Under the pieces are notes generated by a model, which searched no databases, was not told where the DNA came from, and worked only from the letters and a program-made list of their open reading frames with translations. Below, piece after piece: positions 51,288-61,407 of a stretch of DNA of 64,000 bases. Each line of letters starts with the position of its first letter. Positions within the stretch are counted from its first letter, which is position 1. The stretch comes from Bordetella genomosp. 4. GTDB lineage: Bacteria; Pseudomonadota; Gammaproteobacteria; Burkholderiales; Burkholderiaceae_B. Location: contig NZ_NEVQ01000023.1 in NCBI RefSeq assembly GCF_002261185.1, positions 1 to 64,000 on the forward strand, read 5' to 3'. The position numbers and the translations under genes were made by a program.

Positions 51288-51545
51288 ATGAATAAAGTTG
51301 TCATGTACTCAAAGGATTATTGTCCCTATTGCGCGCGCGCAAAGGCGCTGTTGACCGAGCGTGGCGTGACTGATCTGGACATCATCCGCATCGATCAAGA
51401 TCCGGCCCAGCGCGACGTCATGATTGAACGCACCGGCCGTCGCACCGTGCCGCAGATCTTTATCGGCGACAAACACGTTGGCGGCTGCGACGACCTGATC
51501 GCGCTGGATCGTTCAGGCGGCTTGTTGCCGCTGCTCAACGGCTGA
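51288..51545 (+). CDS. grxC: Glutaredoxin 3
   Basis: An 85-residue glutaredoxin with active site YCPYCARAK, cis-proline TVPQIFIG and the glutathione-binding GGCDDL. It reduces disulfides with glutathione. The GGAGCCCGGC segment before the ATG holds the ribosome site. It sits between the rhodanese and secB genes. Confidence 0.96.
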   Translation: MNKVVMYSKDYCPYCARAKALLTERGVTDLDIIRIDQDPAQRDVMIERTGRRTVPQIFIGDKHVGGCDDLIALDRSGGLLPLLNG

Positions 51546-51600
51546 CGGTGCGCGCGCCGCCCGCTTTTTATTTTTGCCCACCTACAACCCGGAAATTCTC

Positions 51601-52128
51601 ATGGCTGAACAGGATCAAAACAACCAGCAGGCAGGCGGCGAATCGCCTGCGTTCAATCTGCAACGCGTCTACCTGAAAGACCTGTCGCTGGAAATGCCCA
51701 ATGCGCCTCACGTGTTCCTGGAACAAGAGCAGCCGCAAGTCGAAGTCAGCATCAACGTCGGCGGCCAGCGCCTGGCCGAATCGATTTTCGAATCCACCGT
51801 GACGGCCACCGTGACGACCCGCGTCAACGACAAGGTCCTGTATCTGGTCGAAGGCACGCAAGCCGGCATTTTCGAACTGGCCAACATTCCCGCTGAACAA
51901 ATGGACCCGCTGTTGGGCATCGTCTGCCCCACGATGCTGTATCCGTACCTGCGCGCCAACATCGCCGATGCGATCACGCGCACTTCGCTGCCGGCGCTGC
52001 ATTTGGCCGAAGTCAACTTCCAGGCGCTGTACGAACAACGCCTGGCCGAGCTGGCCCAGCAGCAGGAAGGCAACGCCAACGGCGCAGACTCGGGCATCAT
52101 CCTGCCGCCCGGCGCGACTCGCCAGTAA
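51601..52128 (+). CDS. secB: Export chaperone SecB
   Basis: A 175-residue homotetrameric chaperone that holds preproteins unfolded for SecA. Motifs: [48 protein letters not shown] and [15 protein letters not shown]. It is 55 bp after grxC and 18 bp before gpsA, a widespread order in proteobacteria. Confidence 0.97.
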   Translation: MAEQDQNNQQAGGESPAFNLQRVYLKDLSLEMPNAPHVFLEQEQPQVEVSINVGGQRLAESIFESTVTATVTTRVNDKVLYLVEGTQAGIFELANIPAEQMDPLLGIVCPTMLYPYLRANIADAITRTSLPALHLAEVNFQALYEQRLAELAQQQEGNANGADSGIILPPGATRQ

Positions 52129-52146
52129 TCGACTGCGTTCGCACGT

Positions 52147-53187
52147 ATGACCCGAGCGCCCGCACCTTTGAACATTGCCGTTCTCGGCGCGGGCAGCTGG
52201 GGCACGGCGCTGGCCGCCGCGGCCAGCCGCCGCCATCGCACAATGCTGTGGGCACGAGATGCCGCCCAGGCCGCTGCGATGGCAAAATCCCACGAGAACA
52301 CACGCTATCTGCCAGACATCGCATTGCCCAATACCCTGGGCATCACCAGTGATCTGGCAGAGGCTCTTGCGCCTTTGGCCGCTGCGCCGTCGCAGACCTT
52401 GATCATTCTGGGCGTGCCTGTCGCGGGCCTGGATGCGATTTGCCGCGATTTGGCCACCCGCCTGCCCGCATTGGGCTTGGCGCACACCCCCGTCGTCTGG
52501 ACTTGTAAAGGCTTTGAAGCCGACACGGCTCGCCTGCCGCATGAGATCGTGGCCGAAGCCTTGAACGGTACGACCATCCCCGGTGGCGTCCTGTCCGGCC
52601 CGTCGTTCGCGCGCGAAGTCGCGCAAGGTCTGCCGGTTGCCCTCACCATCGCCAGCAAATACGAGAGTGTGCGTACCGCCACGACCACCGCCCTGCATGG
52701 CGGCGCCGTACGCGTCTACGCCAGCACCGACGTTGCAGGCGTGGAGGTCGGCGGCGCCTTGAAGAATGTGATCGCGGTCGCCTGCGGTATTTCCGATGGC
52801 CTGGCCCTGGGCACCAATGCCCGTGCGGCGCTGATCACGCGCGGCCTGGCGGAAATGAGCCGTTTTGGTGTTGCGCTGGGCGCTCAGGCCGAAACCTTTG
52901 CCGGCCTAACCGGACTGGGAGACTTGGTCCTGACCGCCACCGGCGAGCTATCGCGTAACCGCCGTGTCGGCCTGGAAATTGGCGCAGGGCGTAAATTGGC
53001 CGATATCCTGGCCAGCGGCGTCACCGCAGAGGGCGTACGCTGTGCGCGCGCAGCGTTGCAACGCGCTCGCACACTGGGTGTGGAATTGCCTATTACCGAG
53101 GCGGTCTGCGCCGTACTGTTCGAAGGTGTCGCTCCGGTGACCGCGGTTTCTGCCCTCCTGGCTCGCGAGGCGCGACTGGAAATCTAG
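52147..53187 (+). CDS. gpsA: Glycerol-3-phosphate dehydrogenase [NAD(P)+]
   Basis: A 346-residue enzyme that reduces dihydroxyacetone phosphate to sn-glycerol-3-phosphate for phospholipid synthesis. The dinucleotide motif is [13 protein letters not shown]. The catalytic lysine is in [20 protein letters not shown], with [20 protein letters not shown] downstream. It follows secB closely. Confidence 0.96.
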   Translation: MTRAPAPLNIAVLGAGSWGTALAAAASRRHRTMLWARDAAQAAAMAKSHENTRYLPDIALPNTLGITSDLAEALAPLAAAPSQTLIILGVPVAGLDAICRDLATRLPALGLAHTPVVWTCKGFEADTARLPHEIVAEALNGTTIPGGVLSGPSFAREVAQGLPVALTIASKYESVRTATTTALHGGAVRVYASTDVAGVEVGGALKNVIAVACGISDGLALGTNARAALITRGLAEMSRFGVALGAQAETFAGLTGLGDLVLTATGELSRNRRVGLEIGAGRKLADILASGVTAEGVRCARAALQRARTLGVELPITEAVCAVLFEGVAPVTAVSALLAREARLEI

Positions 53188-53247
53188 CCCCCTCACAATA
53201 CGCTCCACAAAACCATATCAACATCGAGACAAGCCAACGAGTTCACC

Positions 53248-54243
53248 ATGTCATTTGCCCGCCCATTTCGCGCAGGCGCTCTGCTGCGCTGCCTGCCCCT
53301 GCTATTGACTGCCGCCCTGCTGCCCGCAACTGCCATGGCCGATTGGCCTGAGCGGCCCATTCATATGGTGGTGCCCTTTCCGCCGGGCTCGTCGCCGGAC
53401 CTGCTGGCGCGGACCATTTCCGAACCGCTGTCGCAAGCACTGGGCCAGCCCGTCGTCATCGACAACAAACCCGGCGCAGGCGGCAACATCGGTACCCGCA
53501 TGGTCGCCAAGGCCACGCCCGATGGCTATACCTTGGTCTACACCATCAACGGCCCGATGGTCACCGCCCCCGAGCTGTACAAGAAAACCCTGGGCTACGA
53601 CCCGCTCAAAGACCTGCAGCCCATTACATTGGTCGCCACCAGCCCCAATGTGCTGACGGTTCCGGCGGCGTTACCCGTCGAAAACGTCGAGGATTTCGTC
53701 AAACTCGCGCGCGAACGCAAGGGCGCGCTGAATTACGGTTCCGTCGGCCCCGGCAGCTCTGCGCATCTGGCCATGGAAATGTTCAAAAGCGAGGCAAACA
53801 TCGACCTCGTGCAGATTCCGTATTCGGGCTTTCCGCAGGTCATCAGCGCCATCATCGCCGGCGATGTCCAAGCTGGATTCATGGTGCCTGCCATCACGAT
53901 GCCGCAAGTCCAAAGCGGCAAAGTCAAAGCCCTGGCCATCACCAGCCTGCAGCCCAGCGAGTCCCTGGCGGGTATCCCCACCATGGACAAACAAGGCTAT
54001 CCGGGCTTTGAAGCCATCTCCTGGAATGCTATCTTCGCTCCGGCGGGCACGCCGGCTCCGATTGTGGATCGCCTGAACAAGGAATTGGCGCAGATCATCA
54101 ACAGCGACGCCGTGCGCAAACAACTGGCGCAGCAATATTTCACGCCCGCTCCATCCACCCCGGCGGAATTGACCGATCGCATTCAAAAAGACCAGACGCG
54201 CTGGAATGCGGTGATCAAACGGCTGGGACTATCGCTGGATTGA
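53248..54243 (+). CDS. Bug-family (TctC-like) solute receptor
   Basis: A 331-residue periplasmic receptor with a signal peptide (LPLLLTAALLPATAMA). Bug motifs: PERPIHMVVPFPPGSSPDLL, GQPVVIDNKPGAGGNIGT and NYGSVGPGSSAHLAMEMF. It lies 60 bp after gpsA, and no transporter membrane genes adjoin it. The ligand is unknown. Confidence 0.92.
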   Translation: MSFARPFRAGALLRCLPLLLTAALLPATAMADWPERPIHMVVPFPPGSSPDLLARTISEPLSQALGQPVVIDNKPGAGGNIGTRMVAKATPDGYTLVYTINGPMVTAPELYKKTLGYDPLKDLQPITLVATSPNVLTVPAALPVENVEDFVKLARERKGALNYGSVGPGSSAHLAMEMFKSEANIDLVQIPYSGFPQVISAIIAGDVQAGFMVPAITMPQVQSGKVKALAITSLQPSESLAGIPTMDKQGYPGFEAISWNAIFAPAGTPAPIVDRLNKELAQIINSDAVRKQLAQQYFTPAPSTPAELTDRIQKDQTRWNAVIKRLGLSLD

Positions 54244-54284
54244 CAGACAAGCCGCGAAGGCGAGTCGCGACGAAACACGGCACA

Positions 54285-54312
54285 TGGCGGCACCCCCTCA
54301 TGCCGCCAACCC
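54285..54312. terminator. Hairpin after the second Bug receptor gene
   Basis: GGCGGCA pairs with TGCCGCC around a 7-nt C-rich loop in the convergent gap between the Bug gene and trmL, with no clear T-run. It may act as a weak or Rho-aided terminator. Confidence 0.4.
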
Positions 54313-54360
54313 TGGCAGGCATCGCTCAATGCCGAAAGACTATACGGCATCGCGTGGGCA

Positions 54361-54831
54361 CTATGATCCGCCAGCGTAGCCGTTCTGCCGCCATGCCTCG
54401 AACACCGTAATCGCCACCGAGTTGGACAGATTCAAGCTGCGCTGCCCCTCGCGCATGGGCAAGCGGATCTGCTGCGATGGCGCAAACATGGCCATGTGCT
54501 CGGCCGACAACCCTGCCGTCTCGCGCCCAAACACAAACACATCGCCCGGCACGAACGCCACCTCTGACACCTTGCGCGTCGCACGCGTGGTCATGGCATA
54601 ACAATGGTCGGGCGGAGCGCCCGTAGCAGCCAGCGCCTGCGCCAAGGTGTCGTGGACCTGCACGGGCTGCCACTCGTGATAATCCAGCCCCGCGCGCCGC
54701 AGACGCGTGTCGTCCAGCTCAAATCCCAGCGGCCGCACCAAGTGCAGTTGCGCCCCGGTATTGGCGCACAACCGAATGACGTTACCGGTATTGGGAGGAA
54801 TCTCAGGGCAAACGAGTACGACGTGAAACAT
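54361..54831 (-). CDS. trmL: tRNA (cytidine(34)-2'-O)-methyltransferase
   Basis: A 156-residue SPOUT methyltransferase that modifies the wobble base of tRNA-Leu. Motifs: [32 protein letters not shown], and the trefoil-knot segment [20 protein letters not shown]. The ATG at 54831 starts [10 protein letters not shown]. Confidence 0.94.
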   Translation of the reverse strand: MFHVVLVCPEIPPNTGNVIRLCANTGAQLHLVRPLGFELDDTRLRRAGLDYHEWQPVQVHDTLAQALAATGAPPDHCYAMTTRATRKVSEVAFVPGDVFVFGRETAGLSAEHMAMFAPSQQIRLPMREGQRSLNLSNSVAITVFEAWRQNGYAGGS

Positions 54832-54936
54832 GAATATCATCCTGGCGCACCCGCACACGCGGCACGCGAAGACGCTATTTTGCCAGGGAGCTCATCCACC
54901 CTGCGAAAAATGCGGAAAACCAGCCGCCTCAAAGCA

Positions 54937-55755
54937 CTAGCCGTGGCGATCCCGCACCGGCGTGCGCGCCGCCACCAGCACCGTGACGTCCGCGGCCCCG
55001 GCGTGTAGCAGCGCATGTGCTGCAGCGTTGACAGTACTGCCCGTCGTCATCACGTCATCGACCAGACCGATAGACAGGCCATGAACTGGCGCGATGCAGG
55101 CGAACAAGCCTTGAGCCCCTCGCTGGCGCGCCAGACGGCCGCTGTATGCCTGGCGCGGCCCCTCGCGCAGCCGGCGCAACACCCCGCGCCGCACCGGTAA
55201 TTGCAGATAATCGCCCAAGCTGGCAGCCAACTCGGCGGCGGGATTGAAGCCTCGCCGACGCAATGAGGCGCCGCTGGAGGGAATCGGGATCAGGACCGTA
55301 CTCGCCTTTAGTGCGTACGACCCGCTGCCTTCCCTCTGCTCTGGCTGACAAGGCGCCGATCCCGGCCCAGTCTGCGCTATGCCACCTGCGCGTGCAACAG
55401 CCTCGGCCAGCAGTTGCGCCAGGGTCGTACTCAACCCAAAACGATGCTCTGCCTTGTAACGGCCGATCAAGCTGTCGAACGGCGGCTCATAATCGAACGC
55501 AGCGATGGCCTGTGTAAAAGCCGGGCGCATATCGGGGCAGCCCCGACATGCCTGCCCGCCGAACGTCATGCGCTGTGCACAGCGCGTGCAACGGGATGCT
55601 TTGTTTCGCATCGTATGCGTAATGTCATCGCGACAACCGAGGCATAGGCCGCCTCCGGCCGCCCGGCCCTCGCATAGAGGACAATCCGTCGCCACCAGGG
55701 AGAACATCCGCCGGGCAACACCCCGCAGACGGAAGAGAAAACGCGAATCGGCCAT
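54937..55755 (-). CDS. comF: ComF-family protein (phosphoribosyltransferase-like)
   Basis: A 272-residue protein with an N-terminal zinc-finger-like part (CPLCEGRAAGGGLCLGC, later CTRC and CRGCP) and a C-terminal phosphoribosyltransferase fold with LVDDVMTTGSTVNAAAHAL. ComF proteins act in DNA uptake in competent species. A stretch at about residues 127-150 (GPGSAPCQPEQREGSG) looks like an insertion before VLIPIPSS, which normally follows closely after the preceding helix. Confidence 0.86.
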   Translation of the reverse strand: MADSRFLFRLRGVARRMFSLVATDCPLCEGRAAGGGLCLGCRDDITHTMRNKASRCTRCAQRMTFGGQACRGCPDMRPAFTQAIAAFDYEPPFDSLIGRYKAEHRFGLSTTLAQLLAEAVARAGGIAQTGPGSAPCQPEQREGSGSYALKASTVLIPIPSSGASLRRRGFNPAAELAASLGDYLQLPVRRGVLRRLREGPRQAYSGRLARQRGAQGLFACIAPVHGLSIGLVDDVMTTGSTVNAAAHALLHAGAADVTVLVAARTPVRDRHG

Positions 55756-55842
55756 AATGGATAGCATTCGGGCTCATGCAAGTCGCAAGAGCCGCTATCA
55801 CACCATGCTTTTCCTGCGCTGCCACGCAGCAGCGCGACATTC

Positions 55843-56775
55843 ATGTCACACCCCACATCCGCCGCCCCTCCGAGCTTGCCGCTGAACCCCGCGCACGTCG
55901 CACGACAGTTTTCACGCCGCGGCGACCTGGCCGACGCACAATTTCTCTATGGCGAAGTCGCCCGCCGCATGCTTGGCCGCTTGCAATACATTCGCCTGCA
56001 ACCCGAGGCCCTGCTCGATGCCGGCTGCGGTGCCGGGGACAATTTGCCTCTGCTGCGGGAACGCTATCCCGATGCCGCGTACCAGGGCCTCGACATCAGC
56101 GAAACACTGCTCACCCATGCGCGTGAGCGCTATGCCGCGGCAGGCGTGGGCCATTGGCTCGGGAAACTGCTCGGCCGTGGTCAGAACGGGCCGCGATTTC
56201 TGAGCGCCGATCTTGCCGACACCGCCTTGCCCCCGGAATCATTGGATTTAGTCTGGTCCAATCTGGCCATGCACTGGCACCCGGCGCCGCACGCCGTGCT
56301 CGCCGAATGGCGCCGCATACTCAAGGTCGGGGGCTTGGCGATGTTTTCCTGTCTGGGCCCTGCGACCCTGCGCGAACTGCGCCAGGCGCTGGACGATGCC
56401 GGCCTGCGCACCGCAACGCCCGCGTTTGTCGACATGCATGACTTCGGCGACCTATTGGTGGAAAACGGTTTTTCCGACCCCGTGATGGATCAGGAAACCC
56501 TGACGCTCACTTATCGCACTCCCGAACGCCTGCTGCAAGATGTGCGGGCGTTGGGCGGTAACCCGGCGAACGGCCGTCGCGGAGGGCTGGTGGGCCGCGA
56601 CTGGCTGGCTCGCCTGCGCGCTGCCCTGGAAACGCAGCGCAACGCGGAAGGCGTCATCCCGCTGACGATTGAAGTGTCCTATGGCCACGCCTGGCGCGCG
56701 GCCGCTCGCCGCACTGCGCCGGGCGAAACCCGCCTGTCGATCAGCGCCATCGGCGGTCGCCGCGCGGGCAGCTGA
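55843..56775 (+). CDS. SAM-dependent methyltransferase, BioC-like
   Basis: A 310-residue class I methyltransferase. SAM motif I is LLDAGCGAGDNLPLL, followed by YQGLDISETLLTHAR and LDLVWSNLAMHWHPAP. The N-terminal NPAHVARQFSRRGDLADAQF resembles BioC, which methylates malonyl-ACP at the start of biotin synthesis. No other biotin genes are in the window, so BioC is likely but unproved. It is divergent from comF. Confidence 0.82.
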   Translation: MSHPTSAAPPSLPLNPAHVARQFSRRGDLADAQFLYGEVARRMLGRLQYIRLQPEALLDAGCGAGDNLPLLRERYPDAAYQGLDISETLLTHARERYAAAGVGHWLGKLLGRGQNGPRFLSADLADTALPPESLDLVWSNLAMHWHPAPHAVLAEWRRILKVGGLAMFSCLGPATLRELRQALDDAGLRTATPAFVDMHDFGDLLVENGFSDPVMDQETLTLTYRTPERLLQDVRALGGNPANGRRGGLVGRDWLARLRAALETQRNAEGVIPLTIEVSYGHAWRAAARRTAPGETRLSISAIGGRRAGS

Positions 56776-56803
56776 GGGGGCCACGAGACATCCCGGATGG
56801 CCC
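56776..56803. terminator. Hairpin after the BioC-like gene
   Basis: GGGGCCA pairs with TGGCCCC immediately after the stop codon, without a T-run. A second small hairpin (CAGGGCT/AGCCCTG, 56829-56847) lies between the convergent genes. Confidence 0.4.
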
Positions 56804-56884
56804 CTCATAACCGGGTTTTCGCCGCATCAGGGCTTGTACAGCCCTGCTGAACGGCTCAGTTCCGGAATGGCTTTGCTGGATCGC

Positions 56885-58135
56885 TCAATGGAGACGATCC
56901 GAGCCCCAGCCTGAGGTCCGACCTGCCTCAGGCGTCGCCAGCGCCTGAACACCGCCGTGCATGGGCTCAGAGGTGGCTCGAATGCGGCGGCGCGGAGCCG
57001 GCTCGGCGACCACGGCCGCATCACGCTCGCCGCGCCACACCCGGGTCATCGATTCCACCACGGCCGGCAAATCACGCACGCGATGGAACTGCCCGCGCAG
57101 CCAACGCGCGTCATTGCCGTTGCGTACGGCCTCTTCTTGCAGCATGGCCAGCATGTCGCGCGTTCCCAGCTCGTCTGCAATTGGCATCAGCCGCTGGAAC
57201 AACGCCCGCAAATGATCGATCAAGCGCAGCCGCTGCCCATCCGGCGTGACGTAACTGCCCTGCAGGCCAAAACGGCAGGCTTGGAAATGGTTGCTGCGAT
57301 AGGCCAGCCAGGCCGTCGAGGGCGGCTGCGGTTCGCGCGAGACCAACACTGCCAGCGCCTGAGCGAAAGCCGCCAATTGGCACGCGCGCTCGACCGTCAG
57401 CGGGGTATCGCACACGCGGATTTCGACCGTACCGAACTCCGGCTTGGGCCGGATATCCCAGTACAGATCCTTGATGCTCTCGGCCAGGCCGCTCTGACGC
57501 AGCTGCGCCATATGCGCCTCGAATTGATACCAGTCCATGACTTCCGCCGGTAAATGACCGGCCAGCGGAAAGCTGTTGACCGCATTGAGGCGGCAGCATG
57601 AAAACAGTGTGTCCACCCCTTCGTAGTAGGGAGAGGACGCCGACAGCGCAATGAAATGCGGAATATAGGGCGACAGACTGTGCACCATCCGCACCGCCGC
57701 ATCGCCCGACGGCACGCCCAGATGAATATGCTGGCCAAAGACCGTAAATTGGCGGGCCAGGTACCCGTACATCTCAGCCAGATACTGAAAACGAGGCGAA
57801 TCGGAAATCGCGCGCTCTTGCCAGCGCATGAAGGGGTGGGCGCCGCCACCTGCCACCGACACACCCACGGCATCAGCTGCTTCGCAAAGGGCATCGCGCA
57901 TTTCGCGCATCTCGGCTAACAAGCCTACGGGATGTTCATGTACCGAAGAATTCAGCTCAATCATCGAGCGCGTAATTTCGGGTTTGACCCGATCCGCAAT
58001 CGGATGATTGGCCATCTGAACCAACAACTCGTCAGCCGCTGCTGCCAGATCAAAATTGCGTGGATTGATCAGCTGCAACTCCAACTCAATGCCGAGCGTG
58101 TTTGGGGCGGACGAGACGAACGGGATCTGTTCCAT
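56885..58135 (-). CDS. YbdK-family carboxylate-amine ligase (GCS2)
   Basis: A 416-residue member of the glutamate-cysteine ligase type 2 superfamily. Motifs: [62 protein letters not shown] and [19 protein letters not shown]. YbdK proteins have weak gamma-glutamylcysteine ligase activity in vitro, and the true substrate is unclear. An Arg/Pro-rich C-terminal tail of about 40 residues ([13 protein letters not shown]) is not part of the fold. Confidence 0.88.
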   Translation of the reverse strand: MEQIPFVSSAPNTLGIELELQLINPRNFDLAAAADELLVQMANHPIADRVKPEITRSMIELNSSVHEHPVGLLAEMREMRDALCEAADAVGVSVAGGGAHPFMRWQERAISDSPRFQYLAEMYGYLARQFTVFGQHIHLGVPSGDAAVRMVHSLSPYIPHFIALSASSPYYEGVDTLFSCCRLNAVNSFPLAGHLPAEVMDWYQFEAHMAQLRQSGLAESIKDLYWDIRPKPEFGTVEIRVCDTPLTVERACQLAAFAQALAVLVSREPQPPSTAWLAYRSNHFQACRFGLQGSYVTPDGQRLRLIDHLRALFQRLMPIADELGTRDMLAMLQEEAVRNGNDARWLRGQFHRVRDLPAVVESMTRVWRGERDAAVVAEPAPRRRIRATSEPMHGGVQALATPEAGRTSGWGSDRLH

Positions 58136-58498
58136 CTCCGACTCCTTTATGAACGTTGGTAGGGATGCACCATTCGACCTTGAAGCCCGGTGACTTCCCG
58201 GGGGGCACTAGACGGTGTCTTATGTCCTCATGATAGCCGCAACTTTGTGCCAAGAAGAATCAAAATCGTGACATTTACGCGCAACTTCAGGAATCAATGC
58301 GTTTTTGTCTGTGACAGAGAAGTGAGTAAATGCTCACAGACTAGGAATGGCGCGGGTGTCAGCGTGATGCATCCCGTGAGGTCGCTAAAAATGGGGCTGT
58401 CGAACAGGCCCGGGATAACCCTAATCCGGGTTTGTCCTAATATTCTGAGGGTAATAGCTGACCAGATTGTGACAAGCCAGGCGAGACAGACGCAACGA
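58136..58498. other. Gene-free stretch between ybdK-like gene and trkH
   Basis: No gene was found in 363 bp. It contains a nested dyad (GTCTGTGA at 58307-58314 with TCACAGAC at 58334-58341, and inside it GTGAG with CTCAC). It also contains a GGATAACCCTAATCC inverted repeat near 58413-58427. The first resembles a CRP-like half-site pair but with the wrong spacing. These may be regulatory sites for the YbdK gene, whose start lies about 170 bp to the left. Confidence 0.45.
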
Positions 58499-59968
58499 TT
58501 ATTTGCGCCAGAACATTGAGGTGAACAGCACCACCACGGTCAATAACTCCAGACGGCCGATCAACATCGCAAACGTGCAGACCCAGGTCTGAAAATCGGT
58601 CAGGACTGCGAAGTTGCCCATGGGCCCCACCGGGCCCAAACCCGGGCCAGTATTGTTGATCGTGGCAAGCACCGCGGAAAAAGCCGTGATGGGCTCCAGG
58701 CCCGACACCAGCAGCAGACTGGTAAACACGCCAATCGACAAGCCATAGACCATCATGAAAGCCAGCACCGAGGCCATCACGCGCTGATTCACCAGGCGTC
58801 CGCCCATACGAATCGGACTGACTGCATTAGGATGCAGCATGACCACCAATTCATTGCGTGCCTGCTTGGCCAGCAACACAGCACGAATCATCTTGATTCC
58901 CCCGCCCGTCGAGCCGGCAGAGGTCACAAACCCCGACAACAACAGCATCGTCAGCGGCGCAACCAGGGGCCACACGGCATAGTCCACCGTGGCATAACCT
59001 GTCGTGGTAGCCACCGAAATGGTGTGGAACATGCCATAGCGCAAGGCCTGCAATGGGTCATGGTAGACCCCGCGGAAATACAAATACGCCGAAATCACCA
59101 GCCCCGCGCCCAGCATGATGACCAGATACGGCACTGTTTGCGGACAGGCACGATAGGCACGCAAACTGCCCTGCCGCAAGGCATTGAAATGGGTCGCGAA
59201 GTTGATCCCTGCCAGGGTCATGAAAATCATCGACACGATCTCCAGCGGCACCGAGTCGAAATAAGCGAAGCCGGCGTCTTTGGTCGAGAATCCCCCCAGC
59301 CCCATCGTGGTGGCCGTGTGGCACCACGCCTCGAACCACGACAAGCCGACACCGCGATAGGCTATCAGGCACAACACGGACAGCCCGAAATAGACCGCGT
59401 AGAGCGCTTTTGCCGTGCTGGCGATACGAGGCGTCAACCGCTCGTCTTTCATGGGTCCCGGCGTTTCGGCCCGCACCACCTGATGCCCCCCGACGCCGAG
59501 CAACGGCAAAATCGCCACGGCCAGCACCAGGATGCCTAATCCGCCAATCCAGACCAAGGTGGCGCGCCAGAGATTGATCGAGGCCGGCAGATGGTCCAGC
59601 CCGGTCAGCACCGTCGCTCCCGTGGTGGTCAAGCCCGACATCGCCTCAAAATACGCGTCGGTGAACGACAGCGGTATCCCGGCCCGGTCGAAATAGATCA
59701 AAAATGGAATCGCCGCCAGCAGCGGCAGACTGACCCACACCACCGATACCAGCAAAAACCCGTCGCGGGCATTCAGTTCGCTACGCCCGCGCCGCGTGAC
59801 GAGCCAGACGGCGGCCCCGCCACCGAACGCCAGTAAAAACCCATCCAGAAACGCCGTGAATCCGGCATCGTCGCCCACATATGCCACCACCAACGGCAGC
59901 AGCATGGTCAGCGCAAAGACACCCATGGTCAGGCCAGCGACGTAGAAGGTAGCCAGCAAGCGCTTCAT
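58499..59968 (-). CDS. trkH: Trk potassium uptake protein, membrane subunit
   Basis: A 489-residue potassium channel-like transporter with four membrane-pore-membrane repeats. Selectivity-filter-like loops are visible at SGLTTTGATVLTG, TTMGLGGFST, ISVATTTGYATVDY and ATINNTGPGLGP. TSAGSTGGGIKMIR is the intramembrane loop of the family. It is 59 bp downstream of trkA, with which it works. The ATG at 59968 was chosen over a TTG four codons earlier. Confidence 0.95.
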   Translation of the reverse strand: MKRLLATFYVAGLTMGVFALTMLLPLVVAYVGDDAGFTAFLDGFLLAFGGGAAVWLVTRRGRSELNARDGFLLVSVVWVSLPLLAAIPFLIYFDRAGIPLSFTDAYFEAMSGLTTTGATVLTGLDHLPASINLWRATLVWIGGLGILVLAVAILPLLGVGGHQVVRAETPGPMKDERLTPRIASTAKALYAVYFGLSVLCLIAYRGVGLSWFEAWCHTATTMGLGGFSTKDAGFAYFDSVPLEIVSMIFMTLAGINFATHFNALRQGSLRAYRACPQTVPYLVIMLGAGLVISAYLYFRGVYHDPLQALRYGMFHTISVATTTGYATVDYAVWPLVAPLTMLLLSGFVTSAGSTGGGIKMIRAVLLAKQARNELVVMLHPNAVSPIRMGGRLVNQRVMASVLAFMMVYGLSIGVFTSLLLVSGLEPITAFSAVLATINNTGPGLGPVGPMGNFAVLTDFQTWVCTFAMLIGRLELLTVVVLFTSMFWRK

Positions 59969-60027
59969 AGACAACCGCAATCGCTAATGTGAACGGCCGT
60001 ATGGCGCATGGGTAACGGTATCCGAGA

Positions 60028-61407
60028 TCAGAAGAAAGACGCCGAAACCTGGAACAGTTTTTCAACGCGCGGCATCATCTGGCGCGACGGCACAAAGACA
60101 ATGACATGGTCGTCCGTCTCGATGACCGTATCGTCGTCCGGCATCAAGATCTCGTCCCCGCGCGCCAGGGCGCCTATGCTGGCCCCTTTGGGCAAACGGA
60201 TACTTCCCACGGCGCGCCCCACGACCTTCGAACTGCTGCGGTCGCCATGAGCGATGACCTCGATCGCCTCAGCCACCCCCTGACGCAACCGGTGGGCGAC
60301 CACAATATCGCCGCGGCGTACGTGCCGCAGCAGCTCGCTCATGGTGGCTTGCGCGGGCGATACCGCGATATCGATATGACTGCCCTGCATCAGCTCGCCA
60401 TAGGCGGGCCGGTTGATCAGCGCGATCACCTTGCGCGCGCCCAGCCGCTTGGCGAGCAGCGACGACATGATGTTGTCTTCGTCGTCGCTGGTCAGCGCCA
60501 GCCAGGTGTCCATATCGCCGATGTTTTCCTGCTCGAGGAGTTCCTCGTCGGTGCCGCTGCCATGCAGCACCAGGACACTGCTTGGCAACTCGGCAACCAG
60601 GTATTCACAGCGCTTTTCATCGCGCTCGATGATGCGCACGCTGTAATTCTCCTCGGCCAGCTGACGCGCCAGCCGCAGACCGATATTGCCTCCGCCTGCG
60701 ATCATCACGCGGCGCACGGACTTTTCCGCCTCGCGCAGTTGGCGCACAGCACGGCGGGCATGCCGCGAATCCACGACCAGCACCACCTCGTCGCCCGGCG
60801 CGATGACGGTCCCGCGGTCAGCTTGCAGGGGCCGGCCATCGCGCACCACATCCACCACACGAGCCGACACATCCGGCCATACCTCGCGTAGCTGCGCAAT
60901 CGGATGATGCGCCATCGGGCTGCCGTGCCCGACACGCACCGTCACAACGCTGATGCGCCCGTCCGCAAACTCGACGACCTGCAGGGCCTCGGGAAACTCG
61001 ATCAAGCTATGCAAATACGCAGTGACGCTGCGTTCGGGGCTGATCAGCGCGTCGATACAGAAGCCCTCGTCACCCATGAGCTCGGGCTGATCCTCGAAAT
61101 CCGGCATGCGGATGCGGGCAATGCGGCGCGGTACGTTGAACAGCTGTCGTGTGATCTTGCAGCCCACCATATTGGCTGCGTCGGAAGCGGAACAGGCCAC
61201 AAACAGATCGGCATCCGCAGCACCCGCGGCCTCCAGCACCGCCACCTGCGTTCCATCACCATGCACCACTCGCAGGTCGAAGCGATCCTGCAGATAGCGC
61301 AGCTGATCGACGTTCGTGTCGATCACCGTGATGTCGTTCTGCTCGGACACCAGATTTTCGGCCACGCTGGTCCCGACGCGGCCTGCCCCCATGATGAGGA
61401 TCTTCAT
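60028..61407 (-). CDS. trkA: Trk potassium uptake protein, NAD-binding regulator
   Basis: A 459-residue cytoplasmic gating protein with two RCK halves. The first NAD motif is MKILIMGAGRVGTSVAENL and the second is RRVMIAGGGNIGLRLARQLA; each is followed by a TrkA-C domain. It controls TrkH. The start overlaps the stop codon of the NtrX-like gene by four bases (ATGA at 61404-61407). Confidence 0.96.
   Translation of the reverse strand: MKILIMGAGRVGTSVAENLVSEQNDITVIDTNVDQLRYLQDRFDLRVVHGDGTQVAVLEAAGAADADLFVACSASDAANMVGCKITRQLFNVPRRIARIRMPDFEDQPELMGDEGFCIDALISPERSVTAYLHSLIEFPEALQVVEFADGRISVVTVRVGHGSPMAHHPIAQLREVWPDVSARVVDVVRDGRPLQADRGTVIAPGDEVVLVVDSRHARRAVRQLREAEKSVRRVMIAGGGNIGLRLARQLAEENYSVRIIERDEKRCEYLVAELPSSVLVLHGSGTDEELLEQENIGDMDTWLALTSDDEDNIMSSLLAKRLGARKVIALINRPAYGELMQGSHIDIAVSPAQATMSELLRHVRRGDIVVAHRLRQGVAEAIEVIAHGDRSSSKVVGRAVGSIRLPKGASIGALARGDEILMPDDDTVIETDDHVIVFVPSRQMMPRVEKLFQVSASFF

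Noticed and set aside
58307-58341. Nested dyad as a CRP site
   Set aside because: The spacing between TGTGA- and TCACA-like halves does not match the 6-bp CRP spacer; kept only as an unassigned dyad.
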